From: Owenia fusiformis
Lineage: Eukaryota; Annelida; Polychaeta; Sabellida; Oweniidae
Assembly (NCBI GenBank): GCA_903813345.2
Contig: CAIIXF020000012.1
Span: 24,812,184-24,876,183, forward strand
DNA: 64,000 nucleotides
Direction of reading: 5' to 3'
The notes below the pieces were generated by a model, which was not told the origin of the DNA, searched no databases, and saw nothing but the letters and a program-made list of their open reading frames with translations. Below, piece after piece: positions 1 to 14,640 of this stretch (positions are counted from its first letter, which is position 1; the number at the start of each line of letters is the position of its first letter). The position numbers and the translations under genes were made by a program.

Positions 1-346
1 GAACGCGAACATCATTCATTCAATCCATTCAAGAGCATACTCCAAAATATATACTTAAACGTCTCACAAAATTGCAAAGGACAGGCATGTACCAGTGTGA
101 CGTACGACTGGTCGGAAAATTGACATTTCGTCAAGAGTGCAAATTGCATAAGCGATTTAAGACGAATTAGATATAAAATATATCACGAACGGGAACATCA
201 TTCATTAAATCCATTCAAGAGCATACTCCAAAATATATACTTAAACGTCTCACAAAATTGCAAAGGACTGGCATGTACCAGTGTGACGTACGACTGGTCG
301 GAAAATTGACATTTCGTCAAGAGCGCAAATTGCATAAGCGATTTAA

Positions 347-532
347 GACGAATTAGATATAAAATATATCACGAACGGGAACATCATTCATTAAATCCAG
401 TCAAGAGCATACTCCAAATTATATACTTAAACGTCTCACAAAATTGAAAAGGACTGGCATGTACCAGTGTGACGTACGACTCTTGGGAAAATTGACATTT
501 CGTCAAGAGCGCAAATTGCATAAGCGATTTGA
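347..532 (+). repeat. Representative A monomer (186 bp)
   Basis: Starts GACGAATTAGATATAAAATA and ends before the next GACGAATT. The first half carries ATCACGAACGGGAACATC. The second half carries CGTCTCACAAAATTG, GTGACGTACGACT and a GCGATTTAAGACG junction. This last site contains the TTAA used by the insertions at 31720 and 33398. A is the only type whose copy number varies within the higher-order unit. Confidence 0.92.
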
Positions 533-726
533 GACGAATTGGATATTATATATCCCCCTAACAGAGAAGTCAATCGATACATCCCTCCTTTGGCAAACGT
601 AAAAATATATACATAAACGTCTCACAATATATCAAACTAGTCGCTGCTACCAGTGCGATGTACAGCTGGTCCGAAAATTGACATTACGTACACAGCCCAA
701 AGTAAATCAGACTTGTAGACAAATAA
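533..726 (+). repeat. Representative B monomer (about 194 bp)
   Basis: Starts GACGAATTGGATATTATATA and contains the C-run TCCCCCTAACAGAG, TCAATCGATACATCCCTCC and CAAACTAGTCGCTGC. Its second half aligns with the A monomer at CGTCTCACAA and GGTCCGAAAATTGACATT. It occurs once per higher-order unit, so it is the best marker for counting units. Confidence 0.92.
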
Positions 727-903
727 GATACTCAATATCTCATGAATAGTATGACCAATCGACAAGTCCTTGGTAGGGCAAATGTCAAAATGTATCCTGA
801 AACATCTCACTAAATAACAAATATCATGCTGTCACCAGCGTTACGTACGACTGGTCCGGAAATTCACATTTCCTCCAGAGCACAAACTGCATCATAGATT
901 TAA
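727..903 (+). repeat. Representative C monomer (about 177 bp)
   Basis: Starts GATACTCAATATCTCATGAA and contains GACCAATCGACAAGTCC, TGTCAAAATGTATCCTGAAA and CACCAGCGTTACGTACGACT. It always follows B and precedes A. B plus C together measure about 371-372 bp, two periods of the array. The LINE inserted in a C monomer at its GACCAAT. Confidence 0.92.
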
Positions 904-3900
904 GACGAATAAGATATAATATCACGAACGGGAACATCATTCATTAAATCCATTCAAGAGCATACTCCAAAATATATACTTAAACGCCTCACAAAATTGC
1001 AAAGGACTTGCATGTACCAGTGTGACGTACGACTGGTCGGAAAATTGACATTTCGTCAAGAGCGCAAATTGCATAAGCGATTTGAGACGAATTGGATATT
1101 ATATATCCCCCTAACAGAGAAGTCAATCGATACATCCCTCCTTTGGCAAACGTAAAAATATATACATAAACGTCTCACAATATATCAAACTAGTCGCTGC
1201 TACCAGTGCGATGTACAGCTGGTCCGAAAAATGACATTCCGTACATAGCCCAAAGTAAATCAGACTTGTATGACAAATTAGATACTCAATATCTCATGAA
1301 TAGTACGACCAATCGACAAGTCCTCAGTAGGGCAAATGTCAAAATGTATCCTGAAACATCTCACTAAATAACAAATATCATGCTGTCACCAGCGTTACGT
1401 ACGACTGGTCCGGAAATTGACATTTCCTCCAGAGCACAATTTGCATCATAGATTTAAGACGAATTAGATATAAAATATATCACGAACGGGAACATCATTC
1501 ATTAAATCCATTCAAGAGCATACTCCAAAATATATACTTAAACGTCTCACAAAATTGCAAAGGACTGGCATGTACCAGTGTGACGTACGACTGGTCGGAA
1601 AATTGACATTTCGTCAAGAGCGCAAATTGCATAAGCGATTTAAGACGAATTAGATATAAAATATATCACGAACGGGAACATCATTCATTAAATCCATTCA
1701 AGAGCATACTCCAAAATATATACTCAAACGTCTCACAAAATTGCAAAGGACTGGCATGTACCAGTGTGACGTACGACTGGTCGGAAAATTGACATTTCGT
1801 CCAGAGTGCAAATTGCATAAGCGATTTAAGACGAATTAGATATTAAATATATCACGAACGGGAACATCATTCATTAAATCCCTTCAAGAGCATACCCCAA
1901 AATATATACTTAAACGTCTAACAAAATTGCAAAGGACTGGCATGTACCAGTGTGACGTACGACTGGTCGGAAAATTGACATTTCGTCAAGAGCTCAAATT
2001 GCATAAGCGAGTTAAACGAATTGGATATAAAATATATCACGAACGGGAACATCATTCATTAAATCCATTCAAGAGCATACTCCAAAATATATATTTAAAC
2101 GTCTCACAAAATTGCAAAGGACTTGCATGTACCAGTGTGACGTACGATTGCATAAGCGATTTGAGACGAAATGGATATTATATATCCCCCTAACAGAGAA
2201 GTTAATCGATACATCCCTCCTTTGGCAAACGTAAAAATATATACATAAACGTCTCACAATATGTCAAACTAGTCGTTGCTATCAGTGCGATGTACAGCTG
2301 GTCCGAAAATTGACATTCCGTACATAGCCCAAAGTAAATCAGACTTGTATGACAAATTAGATGCTCAATATCTCATGAATCGTATGACCAATCGACAAGT
2401 CATCGGTAGGGCAAATGTCAAAATGTATCCTGAATCATCTCACTAAATAACAAATATCATGCTGTCACCAGCGTTACGTACGACTGGTCCTGAAATTGAC
2501 ATTTCCTCCAGAGCACAAACTGCATCATAGATTTAAGACGAATTAGATATAAAATATATCACGAACGGGAACATCATTCATTAAATCCATTCAAGAGTAT
2601 ACTCCAAAATATATACTTAAACGTCTCACAAAATTGCAAAGGACTGGCATGTACCAGTGTGACGTACGGCTGGTCGGAAAATTGACATTTCGTCAAGAGC
2701 GCAAATTGCATAAGCGATTTAACACGAATTAGATATAAAATATATCACGAACGGGAACATCATTCATTAAATCCATTCAAGAGCACACTCCAAAATATAT
2801 ACTTAAACGTCTCACAAAATTGCAAAGGACTGGCATGTACCAGTGTGACGTACGACTGGTCGGAAAATTGACATTTCGTCAAGAGCGCAAATTGCATAAG
2901 CGATTTAAGACGAATTAGATATAAAATATATCACGAACGGGAACATCATTCATTAAATCCATTCAAAAGCATACTCCAAAATATATACTTAAACGTCTCA
3001 CAAAATTGCAAAGGACTGGCATGTACCAGTGTGACGTACGACTGGTCGAAAAATTGACATTTCGTCAAGAGCGCAAATTGCATAAGCGATTTGAGACGAA
3101 TTGGATATTATATATCCCCCTAACAGAGAAGTCAATCGATACATCCCTCCTTTGGCAAACGTAAAAATATATACATAAACGTCTTACAATATATCAAACT
3201 AGTCGCTGCTACCAGTGCGATGTACAGCTGGTCCGAAAATTGACATTCTTTACATAGCCCAAAGTAAATCAGACTTATATGACAAATTAGATACTCAATA
3301 TCTCATGAATAGTATGACCAATCGACAAGTCCTCGGTAGGGCAAATGTCAAAATGTATCCTGAAACATCTCACTAAATAACAAATATCATGCTGTCACCA
3401 GCGTTACGTACGACTGGTCCGGAAATTGACATTTCCTCCAGAGCACAAACTGCATCATAGATTTAAGACGAATTAGATATAAAATATATCACGAACGGGA
3501 ACATCATTCATTAAATCCATTCAAGAGCATACTCCAAAATATATACTTAAACGTCTCACAAAATTGCAAAGGACTGGCATGTACCAAGGTGACGTACGGC
3601 TGGTCGGAAAATTGACATTTCGTCAAGAGCGCAAATTGCATAAGCGATTTAAGACGAATTAGATATAAAATATATCACGAACGGGAACATCATTCATTAA
3701 ATCCATTCAAAAGCATACTCCAAAATATATACTTAAACGTCTCACAAAATTGCAAAGGACTGGCATGTACCAGTGTGACGTACGACTGGTCGGAAAATTG
3801 ACATTTCGTCAAGAGCGCACATTGCATAAGCGAATTGAGACGAGTTGGATATTATATATCCCCCTAACAGAGAAGTCAATCGATACATCCCTCCTTTGGC

Positions 3901-6900
3901 AAACGTAAAAATATATACATAAACGTCTCACAATATATCAAACTAGTCGCTGCTACCAGTGCGATGTACAGCTTGTCCGAAAATTGACATTCCGTACATA
4001 GCCCAAAGTAAATCAGACTTGTATGACAAATTAGATACTCAATACCTCATGAATAGTATAACCAATCGACAAGTCTTCGGTAGGGCAAATGTCAAAATGT
4101 ATCCTAGAACATCTCACTAAATAACAAATATCATGCTGTCACCAGCGTTACATACGACTGGTCCGGAAATTGACATTTCCTCCAGAGCACAAACTGCATC
4201 ATAGATTTAAGACGAATTAGATATAAAATATATCACGAACGGGGCCATCATTCATTAAATCCATTCAAGAGCATACTCCAAAATATATACTTAAACGTCT
4301 CACAAAATTGCAAAGGACTGGCATGTACCAGTGTGACGTACGACTGGTCGGAAAATTGACATTTCGTCAAGAGCGCAAATTGCATAAGCGATTTAAGACA
4401 AATTATATATCAAACTAGTCGCTGCTACCAGTGCGATGTACAGCTGGTCCGAAAATTGACATTCCGTACATAGCACAAAGTAAATCAGACTTGTATGACA
4501 AATTAGATACTCAATATCTCATGAATCGTATGACCAATCGACAAGTCCACGGTAGGGCAAATGTCAAAATGTATCCTGAAACATCTCACTAAATAACAGA
4601 TATCATGCTGTCACCAGCGTTACGTACGACTGGTCCGGAAATTGACATTTCCTCCAGAGCACAAACTGCATCATAGATTTAAGACGAATTAGATATAAAA
4701 TATATCACGAACGTGAACATCATTCATTAAATGCATTCAAGAGCATACTCCAAAATATATACTTAAACGTCTCACAAAATTGCAAAGGACTGGCACGTGC
4801 CAGTGTGACGTACGACTGGTCGGAAAATTGACATTTCGTCAAGAGCGCAAATTGCATAAGCGATTTAAGACGAATTAGATATAAAATATATCACGAACGG
4901 GAACATCATTCATTAAGTCCATTCAAGAGCATACTCCAAAATATATACTTAAACGTCTGACAAAATTGCAAAGGACTGGCATGTACCAGTGTGACGTACG
5001 ACTGGTCGGAAAATTGACATTTCGTCAAGAGCGCAAATTGCATAAGCGATTTGAGACGAATTGGATATTATATATCCCCCTAACAGAGAAGTCAATCGAT
5101 ACATCCCTCCTTTTGCAAACGTAAAAATATATACATAAAGGTCTCACAATATATCAAACTAGTCGCTGCTACCAGTGCGATGTACAGCTGGTCCGAAAAT
5201 TGACATTCAGTACATAGCCCAAAGTAAATCAGACTTGTATGACAAATTAGATACTCAATATCTCATGAATAGTATGACCAATCGACAAGTCCTCGGTAGG
5301 GCAAATGTCAAAATGTATCCTGAAACATCTTACTATATAACAAATATCATGCTGTCACCAGCGTTACGTACGACTTGTCCGGAAATTGACATTTCCTCCA
5401 GAGCACAAACTGCATCATAGATTTAAGACGAATTAGATATAAAATATATCACGAACGGGAACATCATTCATTAAATCCATTCAAGAGCATACTCCAAAAT
5501 ATATACTTAAACGTCTCACAAAATTGCAAAGGACTGGCATGTACCAGTGTGACGTACGACTGGTCGGAAAATTGACATTTCGTCAAGAGCGCAAATTGCA
5601 TAAGCGATTTAAGACGAATTAGATGTAAAATATATCACGAACGGGAACATCATTCATTAAATCCATTCAAGAGCATCCTCAAAAATATATACTTAAACGT
5701 CTCACAAAATTGCAAAGGACTGGCATGTACCAGTGTGACGTACGACTGGTCGGAAAATTGACATTTCGTCAAGAGCACAATTTGCATAAGCGATTTAAGA
5801 CGAATTAGATATAATATATATCACGAACGGGAACATCATTCATTAAATCCATTCAAGAGCATACTCCAAAATATATACTTAAACGTCTCACAAAGTTGCA
5901 AAGGACTGGCATGTACCAGTGTGACGTACGACTGGTCGGAAAATTGACATTTCGTCAAGAGCGCAAATTGCATAAGCGATTTGAGACGAATTGGATATTA
6001 TATATCCCCCTAACAGAGAAGTCAATCGATACATCCCTCCTTTGGCAAACGTAAAAATATATACATAAACGTCTCACAATATATCAAACTAGTCGCTGCT
6101 ACCAGTGCGATGTACAGCTGGTCCGAAAATTGACATTCCGTACATAGCACAGAGTAAATCAGACTTGTATGACAAATTAGATACTCAATATCTCATGGAT
6201 CGTATGACCAATCGACAAGTCCTCGGTAGGGCAAATGTCAAAATGTATCCTGAAACATCTCACTAAATAACAGATATCATGCTGTCACCAGCGTTACGTA
6301 CGACTGGTCCGGAAATTGACATTTCCTCCAGAGCACAAACTGCATCATAGATTTAAGACGAATTAGATATAAAATATATCACGAACGGGAACATCATTCA
6401 TTAAATCCATTCAAGAGCATACTCCAAAATATATACTTAAACGTCTCACAAAATTGCAAAGGACTGGCATGTACCAGTGTGACGTACGACTGGTCGGAAA
6501 ATTGACATTTCGTCAAGAGCGCAAATTGCATAAGCGATTTAAGACGAATTAGATATAAAATATATCACGAACGGGAACATCATTCATTAAATCCATTCAA
6601 GAGCATACTCCAAAATATATACTCAAACGTCTCACAAAATTGCAAAGGACTGGCATGTACCAGTGTGACGTACGACTGGTCGGAAAATTGACATTTCGTC
6701 AAGAGCGCAAATTGCATAAGCGATTTAAGACGAATTCGCGAATTAGATATAAAATATATCACGAACTGGAACATCATTCATTAAATCCATTCAAGAGCAT
6801 ACTCCAAAATATATACTTAAACGTCTCACAAAATTGCAAAGGACTTGCATGTACCAGTGTGACGTACGATTACATAAGCGATTTGAGACGAATTGGATAT

Positions 6901-9900
6901 TATATATCCCCCTAACAGAGAAGTTAATCGATACATCCCTCCTTTGGCAAACGTAAAAATATATACATAAACGTCTCACAATATGTCAAACTAGTCGTTG
7001 CTACCAGTGCGATGTACAGCTGGTCCGAAAATTGACATTCCGTACATAGCCCAAAGTAAATCAGACTTGTATGACAAATTAGATACTCAATATCTCATGA
7101 ATAGTATAACCAATCGACAAGTCCTCGGTAGGGCAAATGTCAAAATGTATCCTGAAACATCTCACTAAATAAAAAATATCATGCTATCACCAGCGTTACG
7201 TACGACTGGTCCGGAAATTGACATTTCCTCCAGTGCACAAACTGCATCATAGATTTAAGACGAATTAGATATAAAATATATCACGAACGGGAACATCATT
7301 CATTAAATCTATTCAAGAGCATACTCCAAAATATATACTTAAACGTCTCACAAAATTGCAAAGGACTGGCATGTACCAGTGTGACGTACGACTGGTCGGA
7401 AAATTGACATTTCGTCAAGAGCGCAAATTGCATAAGCGATTTAACACGAATTAGATATAAAATATATCACGAACGGGAACATCATTCATTAAATCCATTC
7501 AAGAGCACACTCCAAAATATATACTTAAACGTCTCACAAAATTGCAAAGGACTGGCATGTACCAGTGTGACGTACGACTGGTCGGAAAATTGACATTTCG
7601 TCAAGAGCGCACATTGCATAAGCGAATTGAGACGAGTTGGATATTATATATCCCCCTAACAGAGAAGTCAATCGATACATCCCTCCTTTGGCAAACGTAA
7701 AAATATATACATAAACGTCTCACAATATATCAAACTAGTCGCTGCTACCAGTGCGATGTACAGCTGGTCCAAAAATTGACATTCCGTACATAGCCCAAAG
7801 TAAATCAGACTTGTATGACAAATTAGATGCTCAATATCTCATGAATCGTATGACCAATCGACAAGTCATCGGTAGGGCAAATGTCAAAATGTATCCTGAA
7901 TCATCTCACTAAATAACAAATATCATGCTGTCACCAGCGTTACGTACGACTGGTCCTGAAATTGACATTTCCTCCAGAGCACAAACTGCATCATAGATTT
8001 AAGACGAATTAGATATAAAATATATCACGAACGGGAACATCATTCATTAAATCCATTCAAGAGCATACTCCAAAATATATACTTAAACGTCTCACAAAAT
8101 TGCAAAGGACTGGCATGTACCAGTATGACGTACGACTGGTCGGAAAATTGACATTTCGTCAAGAGCGCAAATTGCATAAGCGATTTGAGACGAATTGGAT
8201 ATTATATCCCCCTAACAGAGAAGTCAATCGATACATCCCTCCTTTGGCAAACGTAAAAATATATCGTAAACGTCTTACAATATATCAAACTAGTCGCTGC
8301 TACCAGTGCGATGTACAGCTGGTCCGAAAATTGACATTCCGTACATAGCACAAAGTAAATCAGACTTGTATGACAAATTAGATACTCAATATCTCATGAA
8401 TCGTATGACCAATCGACAAGTCCTCGGCAGGGCAAATGTCAAAATGTATTCTGAAACATCTCAATAAATAACAGATATCATGCTGTCACCAGCGTTACGT
8501 ACGACTGGTCCGGAAATTGACATTTCCTCCAGAGCACAAACTGCATCATAGATTTAAGACGAATTAGATATAAAATATATCACGAACGGGAACATCATTC
8601 ATTAAATCCATTCAAGAGCATACTCCAAAATATATACTTAAACGTCTCACAAAATTGCAAAGGACTGGCATGTACCAGTGTGACGTACGACTGGTCGGAA
8701 AATTGACATTTCGTCAAGAGCGCAAATTGCATAAGCGATTTAAGACGAATTAGATATAAAATATATCACGGACGGGAACATCATTCATTAAATCCATTCA
8801 AGAGCATACTCCAAAATATATACTAAAACGTCTCACAAAATTGCAAAGGGCTGGCATGTACCAGTGTGACGTACGACTGGTCGGAAAATTGACATTTCGT
8901 CCAGAGCGCAAATTGCATAAGCGATTTAAGACGAATTAGATATTAAACATATAACGAACGGGAACACCATGCATTAAATCCCTTCAAGAGCATACCCCAA
9001 AATATATACTTAAACGTCTAACAAAATTACAAAGGACTGGCATGTACCAGTGTGACGTACGACTGGTCGGAAAATTGACATTTCGTCAAGAGCGCAAATT
9101 GCATAAGCGAGTTAAGACGAATTAGATATAAAATATATCACGAACGGGAACATCATTCATTAAATCCATTCAAGAGCATACTCCAAAATATATACTTAAA
9201 CGTCTCACAAAATTGCAAAGGACTTGCATGTACCAGTGTGACGTACGACTGGTCGGAAAATTGACATTTCGTCAAGAGCGCAAATTGCATAAGCGATTTG
9301 AGACGAATTGGATATTATATATCCCCCTAACAAAGAAGTCAATCGATACATCCCTCCTTTGGCAAACGTAAACATATATACATAAACGTCTCACAATATG
9401 TCAAACTAGTCGCTGCTACCAGTGCGATGTACAGCTGGTCCGAAAATTGACATTCCGTACATAGCCCAAAGTAAATCAGACTTGTATGACAAATTAGATA
9501 CTCAATATCTCATGAATAGTATAACCAATCGACAAGTCCTCGGTAGGGCAAATGTCAAAATGTATCCTGAAACATCTCACTAAATAACAAATATCATGCT
9601 GTCACCAGCGTTACGTACGACTGGTCCGGCAATTGACATTTCCTACAGAGCACAAACTGCATCATAGATTTAAGACGAATTAGATATAAAATATATCACG
9701 AACGGGAACATCATTCATTAAATCCATTCAAGAGCATACTCCAAAATATATACTTAAACGTCTCACAAAATTGCAAAGGACTGGCATGTACCAGTGTGAC
9801 GTACGAGTGGTCGGAAAATTGACATTTCGTCAAGAGCGCAAATTGCATAAGCGATTTAAGACGAATTAGATATAAAATATATCACGAACGGGAACATCAT

Positions 9901-12900
9901 TCATTAAATCCATTCAAGAGCATACTCCAAAATATATACTTAAACGTCTCACAAAATTGCAAAGGACTGGCATGTACCAGTGTGACGTACGACTGGTCGG
10001 AAAATTGACATTTCGTCAAGAGCGCAAATTGCATAAGCGATTTGAGACGAATTGGATATTATATATCCCCCTAACAGAGAAGTCAATCGATACATCCCTC
10101 CTTTGGCAAACGTAAAAATATATACATAAACGTCTCACAATATATCAAACTAGTCGCTGCTACCAGTGCGATGTACAGCTGGTCCGAAAATTGACATTCC
10201 GTACATAGCACAAAGTAAATCAGACTTGTATGACAAATTAGATACTCAATATCTCATGAATCGTATGACCAATCGACAAGTCCACGGTAGGGCAAATGTC
10301 AAAATGTATCCTGAAACATCTCACTAAATAACAGATATCATGCTGTCACCAGCGTTACGTACGACTGGTCCGGAAATTGACATTTCCTCCAGAGCACAAA
10401 CTGCATCATAGATTTAAGACGAATGAGATATAAAATATATCACGAACGGGAACATCATTCATTAAATGCATTCAAGAGCATACTCCAAAATATATACTTA
10501 AACGTCTCACAAAATTGCAAAGGACTGGCACGTGCCAGTGTGACGTACGACTGGTCGGAAAATCGACATTTCGTCAAGAGCGCAAATTGCATAAGCGATT
10601 TAAGACGAATTAGATATAAAATATATCACGAACGGGAACATCATTCATTAAATCCATTCAAAAGCATACTCAAAAATATATACTTAAACGTCTCACAAAA
10701 TTGCAAAGGACTGGCATGTACCAGTGTGACGTACGACTGGTCGGAAAATTGACATTTCGTCAAGAGCGCAAATTGCATAAGCGATTTAAGACGAATTAGA
10801 TATAAAATATATCACGAACGGGAACATCATTCATTAAATCCATTCAAGAGCATACTCAAAAATATATACTTAAACGTCTCACAAAATTGCAAAGGACTGG
10901 CATGTACCAGTGTGACGTACGACTGGTCGGAAAATTGACATTTCGTCAAGAGCGCAAATTGCATAAGCGATTTAAGACGAATTAGATATAAAATATATCA
11001 CGAACGGGAACATCATTCATTAAATCCATTCAAGAGCATACTCCAAAATATATACTTAAACATCTCACAAAATTGCTAAGGACTGGCATGTACCATTGTG
11101 ACGTACGACTGGTCGGAACATTGACATTTCGTCAAGAGCGCAGATTGCATAAGCGATTTGAGACGAATTGGATATTATATATCCCCCTAACAGAGAAGTC
11201 AATCGATACATCCCTCCTTTGGCAAACGTAAAAATATATACATAAACGTCTTACAATATATCAAACTAGTCGCTGCTACCAGTGCGATGTACAGCTGGTC
11301 CGAAAATTGACATTCCGTACATAGCCCAAAGTAAATCAGACTTGTATGACAAATTAGATACTCAATATCTCATGAATAGTATGACCAATCGACAAGTCCT
11401 ATGTAGGGCAAATGTCAAAATGTATCCTGAAACATCTCACTAAATAACAAATATCATGCTGTCACCAGCGTTACGTATGACTGGTCCGGAAATTGACATT
11501 TCCTCCAGAGCACAAACTGCATCATAGATTTAAGACGAATTAGATATAAAATATATCACGAACGGGAACATCCTTCATTAAATCCATTCAAGAGCATACT
11601 CCAAAATATTTACTTAAACGTCTCACAAAATTGCAAATGACTGGCATGTACCAGTGTGACGTACGACTGGTCGGAAAATTGACATTTCGTCAAGAGCGCA
11701 AATTGCATAAGCGATTTAAGACGAATTAGATATAAAATATATCACGAACGGGAACATCATTCATTAAATCCATTCAAGAGCATACTCCAAAATATATACT
11801 TAAACGTCTCACAAAATTGCAAAGGACTGGCATGTACCAGTGTGACGTACGACTGGTCGGAACATTGACATTTCGTCAAGAGCGCAGATTGCATAAGCGA
11901 TTTGAGAATTTGAGACAAATTGGATATTATATATCCCCCTAACAGAGAAGTCAATCGATACATCCCTCGTTTGGCAAACGTAAAAATATATACATAAACG
12001 TCTCACAATATATCAAACTAGTCGCTGCTACCAGTGCGATGTACAGCTGGTCCGAAAATTGACATTCCGTACCTAGCCCAAAGTAAATCAGACTTGTATG
12101 ACAAATTAGATACTCAATATCTCATGAATAGTATGACCAATCGACAAGTCCTCTGTAGGGCAAATGTCAAAATGTATCCTGAAACATCTCACTAAATAAC
12201 AAATATCATGCTGTCACCAGCGTTACGTACGACTGGTCCGGAAATTGACATTTCCTCCAGAGCACAAACTGCATCATAGATTTAAGACGAATTAGATATA
12301 AAATATATCACGAACGGGGACATCATTCATTAAATCCATTCAAGAGCATACTCCAAAATATATACTTAAACGTCTCACAAAATTGCAAAGGACTGGCATG
12401 TACCAGTGTGACGTACGACTGGTCGGAAAATAGACATTTCGTCAAGAGCGCAAATTGCTGAAGCGATTTAAGACGAATTAGATATAAAATATATCACGAA
12501 CGGGAACATCATTCATTAAATCCATTCAAGAGCATACTTCAAAATATATACTTAAACGTCTCACAAAATTGCAAAGGACTGGCATGTACCAGTGTGACGT
12601 ACGACTGGTCGGAACATTGACATTTCGTCAAGAGCTCAAACTGCATAAACGATTTGAGACGAAGTGGATATTATATATCCCCCTAACAGAGAAGTCAATC
12701 GATACATCCCTCCTTTTGCAAACGTAAAAATATATACATAAACGTCTCACAATATATCAAACTAGTCGCTGCTACCAGTGCGATGTACAGCTGGTCCGAA
12801 AATTGGCATTCCGTACATAGACCAAAGTAAATCAGACTTGTATGACAAATAAGTTCTCAATATCTCATGAATAGTATGATCAATCGACAAGTCCTCGGTA

Positions 12901-14220
12901 GGGCAAATATCAAAATGTATCCTGAAACATCTCAATAAATAACAAATATCATGCTGTCACCAGCGTTACGTACGACTGGTCCTGAAATTGACATTTCCTC
13001 CAGAGCACAAACTGCATCATAGATTTAAGACGAATTAGATATAAAATATATCACGAACGGGAACATCATTCATTAAATCCATTCAAGAACATACTCCAAA
13101 ATATATACTTAAACGTCTAACAAAATTGCAAAGGACTGGCATGTACCAGTGTGACGTACGACTGGTCGGAAAATTGACATTTCGTCAAGAGCGCAAATTG
13201 CATAAGCGATTTAAGACGAATTAGATATAAAATATATCACGAACGGGAACATCATTCATTAAATCCATTCAAGAGCATACTCCAAAATATATACTTAAAC
13301 GTCTCACAAAATTGCAAAGGACTGGCATGTTCCAGTGTGACGTACGACTTGTCGGAAAATTGACATTCCGTCAAGAGCGCAAATTGCATAAGCGATTTGA
13401 GACGAAATGGATATTATATATCCCCCTAACAGAGAAGTCAATCGATACATCCCTCCTTTGGCAAACGTAAAAATATATACATAAACGTCTCACAATATAT
13501 CAAACTAGTCGCTGCTACCAGTGCGATGTACAGCTGGTCCGAAAATTGACATTCCGTACATAGCCCAAAGTAAATCAGACTTGTATGACAAATTAGATAC
13601 TCAATATCTCATGAATAGTATGACCAATCGACAAGTCCTCGGTAGGGCAAATGTCAAAATGTATCCTTAAACATCTCACTAAATAACAAATATCATGCTG
13701 TCACGACCGTTACGTACGACTGGTCCGGAAATTGACATTTCCTCCAGAGCACAAACTGCATCATAGATTTAAGACGAATTAGATATAAAATATATCACGA
13801 ACGGGAACATCATTCATTAAATCCATTCAAGAGCATACTCCAAAATATATACTTAAACGTCTCACAAAATTGCAAAGGACTGGCATGTACCAGTTTGACG
13901 TACAGCTGGTCGGAAAATTGACATTTCGTCAAGAGCGCAAATTGCATAAGCGATTTAAGACGAATTAGATATAAAATATATCACGAACGGGAACATCATT
14001 CATTAAATCCATTCAAGAGCATACTCCAAAATATATACTTAAACGTCTCACAAAATTGCAAAGGACTGGAATGTACCAGTGTGACGTACGACTGGTTGGA
14101 AAATTGACATTTCGTCAAGAGCGCAAATTTCATAAGCGATTTGAGACGAATTGGATATTATGTATCACCCTTACAGAGAAGTCAACCGATATATCCCTCC
14201 TTTGGCAAACGTAAAAATAT

Positions 14221-14500
14221 TTATTCCATAGTTAGCATGATATTCATAGGATAACATGTGAAAATAAAAACGGTATTTTTGTAATCAATGGTAAAATATG
14301 ATATTTTTAACAAATTTTCACTTAACCATAACATACGGTTTTTTAGCCATGACATACGACGTCGTATGCGATGGTTTATGGATTTTTGCTACTTCAGACT
14401 CAAAACGAGGCTAAGTGTCAACATCGCCGGATCGTTTGGAAATTCGAATTAAATAACTTAATTTCCGACGATTCTGATGATGACTTTAACTATGGAATAA
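14221..14500. mobile_element. MITE-like element with 14-bp inverted termini
   Basis: A 280-bp non-satellite segment interrupting a B monomer. It begins TTATTCCATAGTTA and ends TAACTATGGAATAA, a perfect 14-bp terminal inverted repeat. Near its centre is the perfect 16-bp palindrome CATACGACGTCGTATG. No coding frame of note. The satellite resumes only after an adjacent foldback segment, so the two probably arrived as a composite or as nested insertions. Confidence 0.75.
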
Positions 14501-14508
14501 AAAGAACA

Positions 14509-14640
14509 TCCCATGATTTACTCGTGATATGATTTTAATCCACTCATGGATATTGATATCTACACTCTCTCACTACGCTCGCTCGTGCAGATATCATATC
14601 CATTCGTGGATAAAAATCATATCACTCATAAATCATAGGA
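14509..14640. mobile_element. Foldback element (about 56-bp arms)
   Basis: The left arm from 14509 (TCCCATGATTTACTCGTGAT) is matched in inverted orientation by the right arm ending at 14640 (ATCACTCATAAATCATAGGA), with a few mismatches. The spacer of about 20 bp reads TCTCTCACTACGCTCGCTC. It could form a long hairpin. It sits directly beside the 14221-14500 element inside a B monomer, whose sequence resumes at about 14647. Confidence 0.75.

Noticed and set aside
347-532. CENP-B box in the A monomer (around ATCACGAACGGGAAC)
   Set aside because: Only the CGGG part fits; the TTCG and central A positions of the canonical 17-mer do not match.
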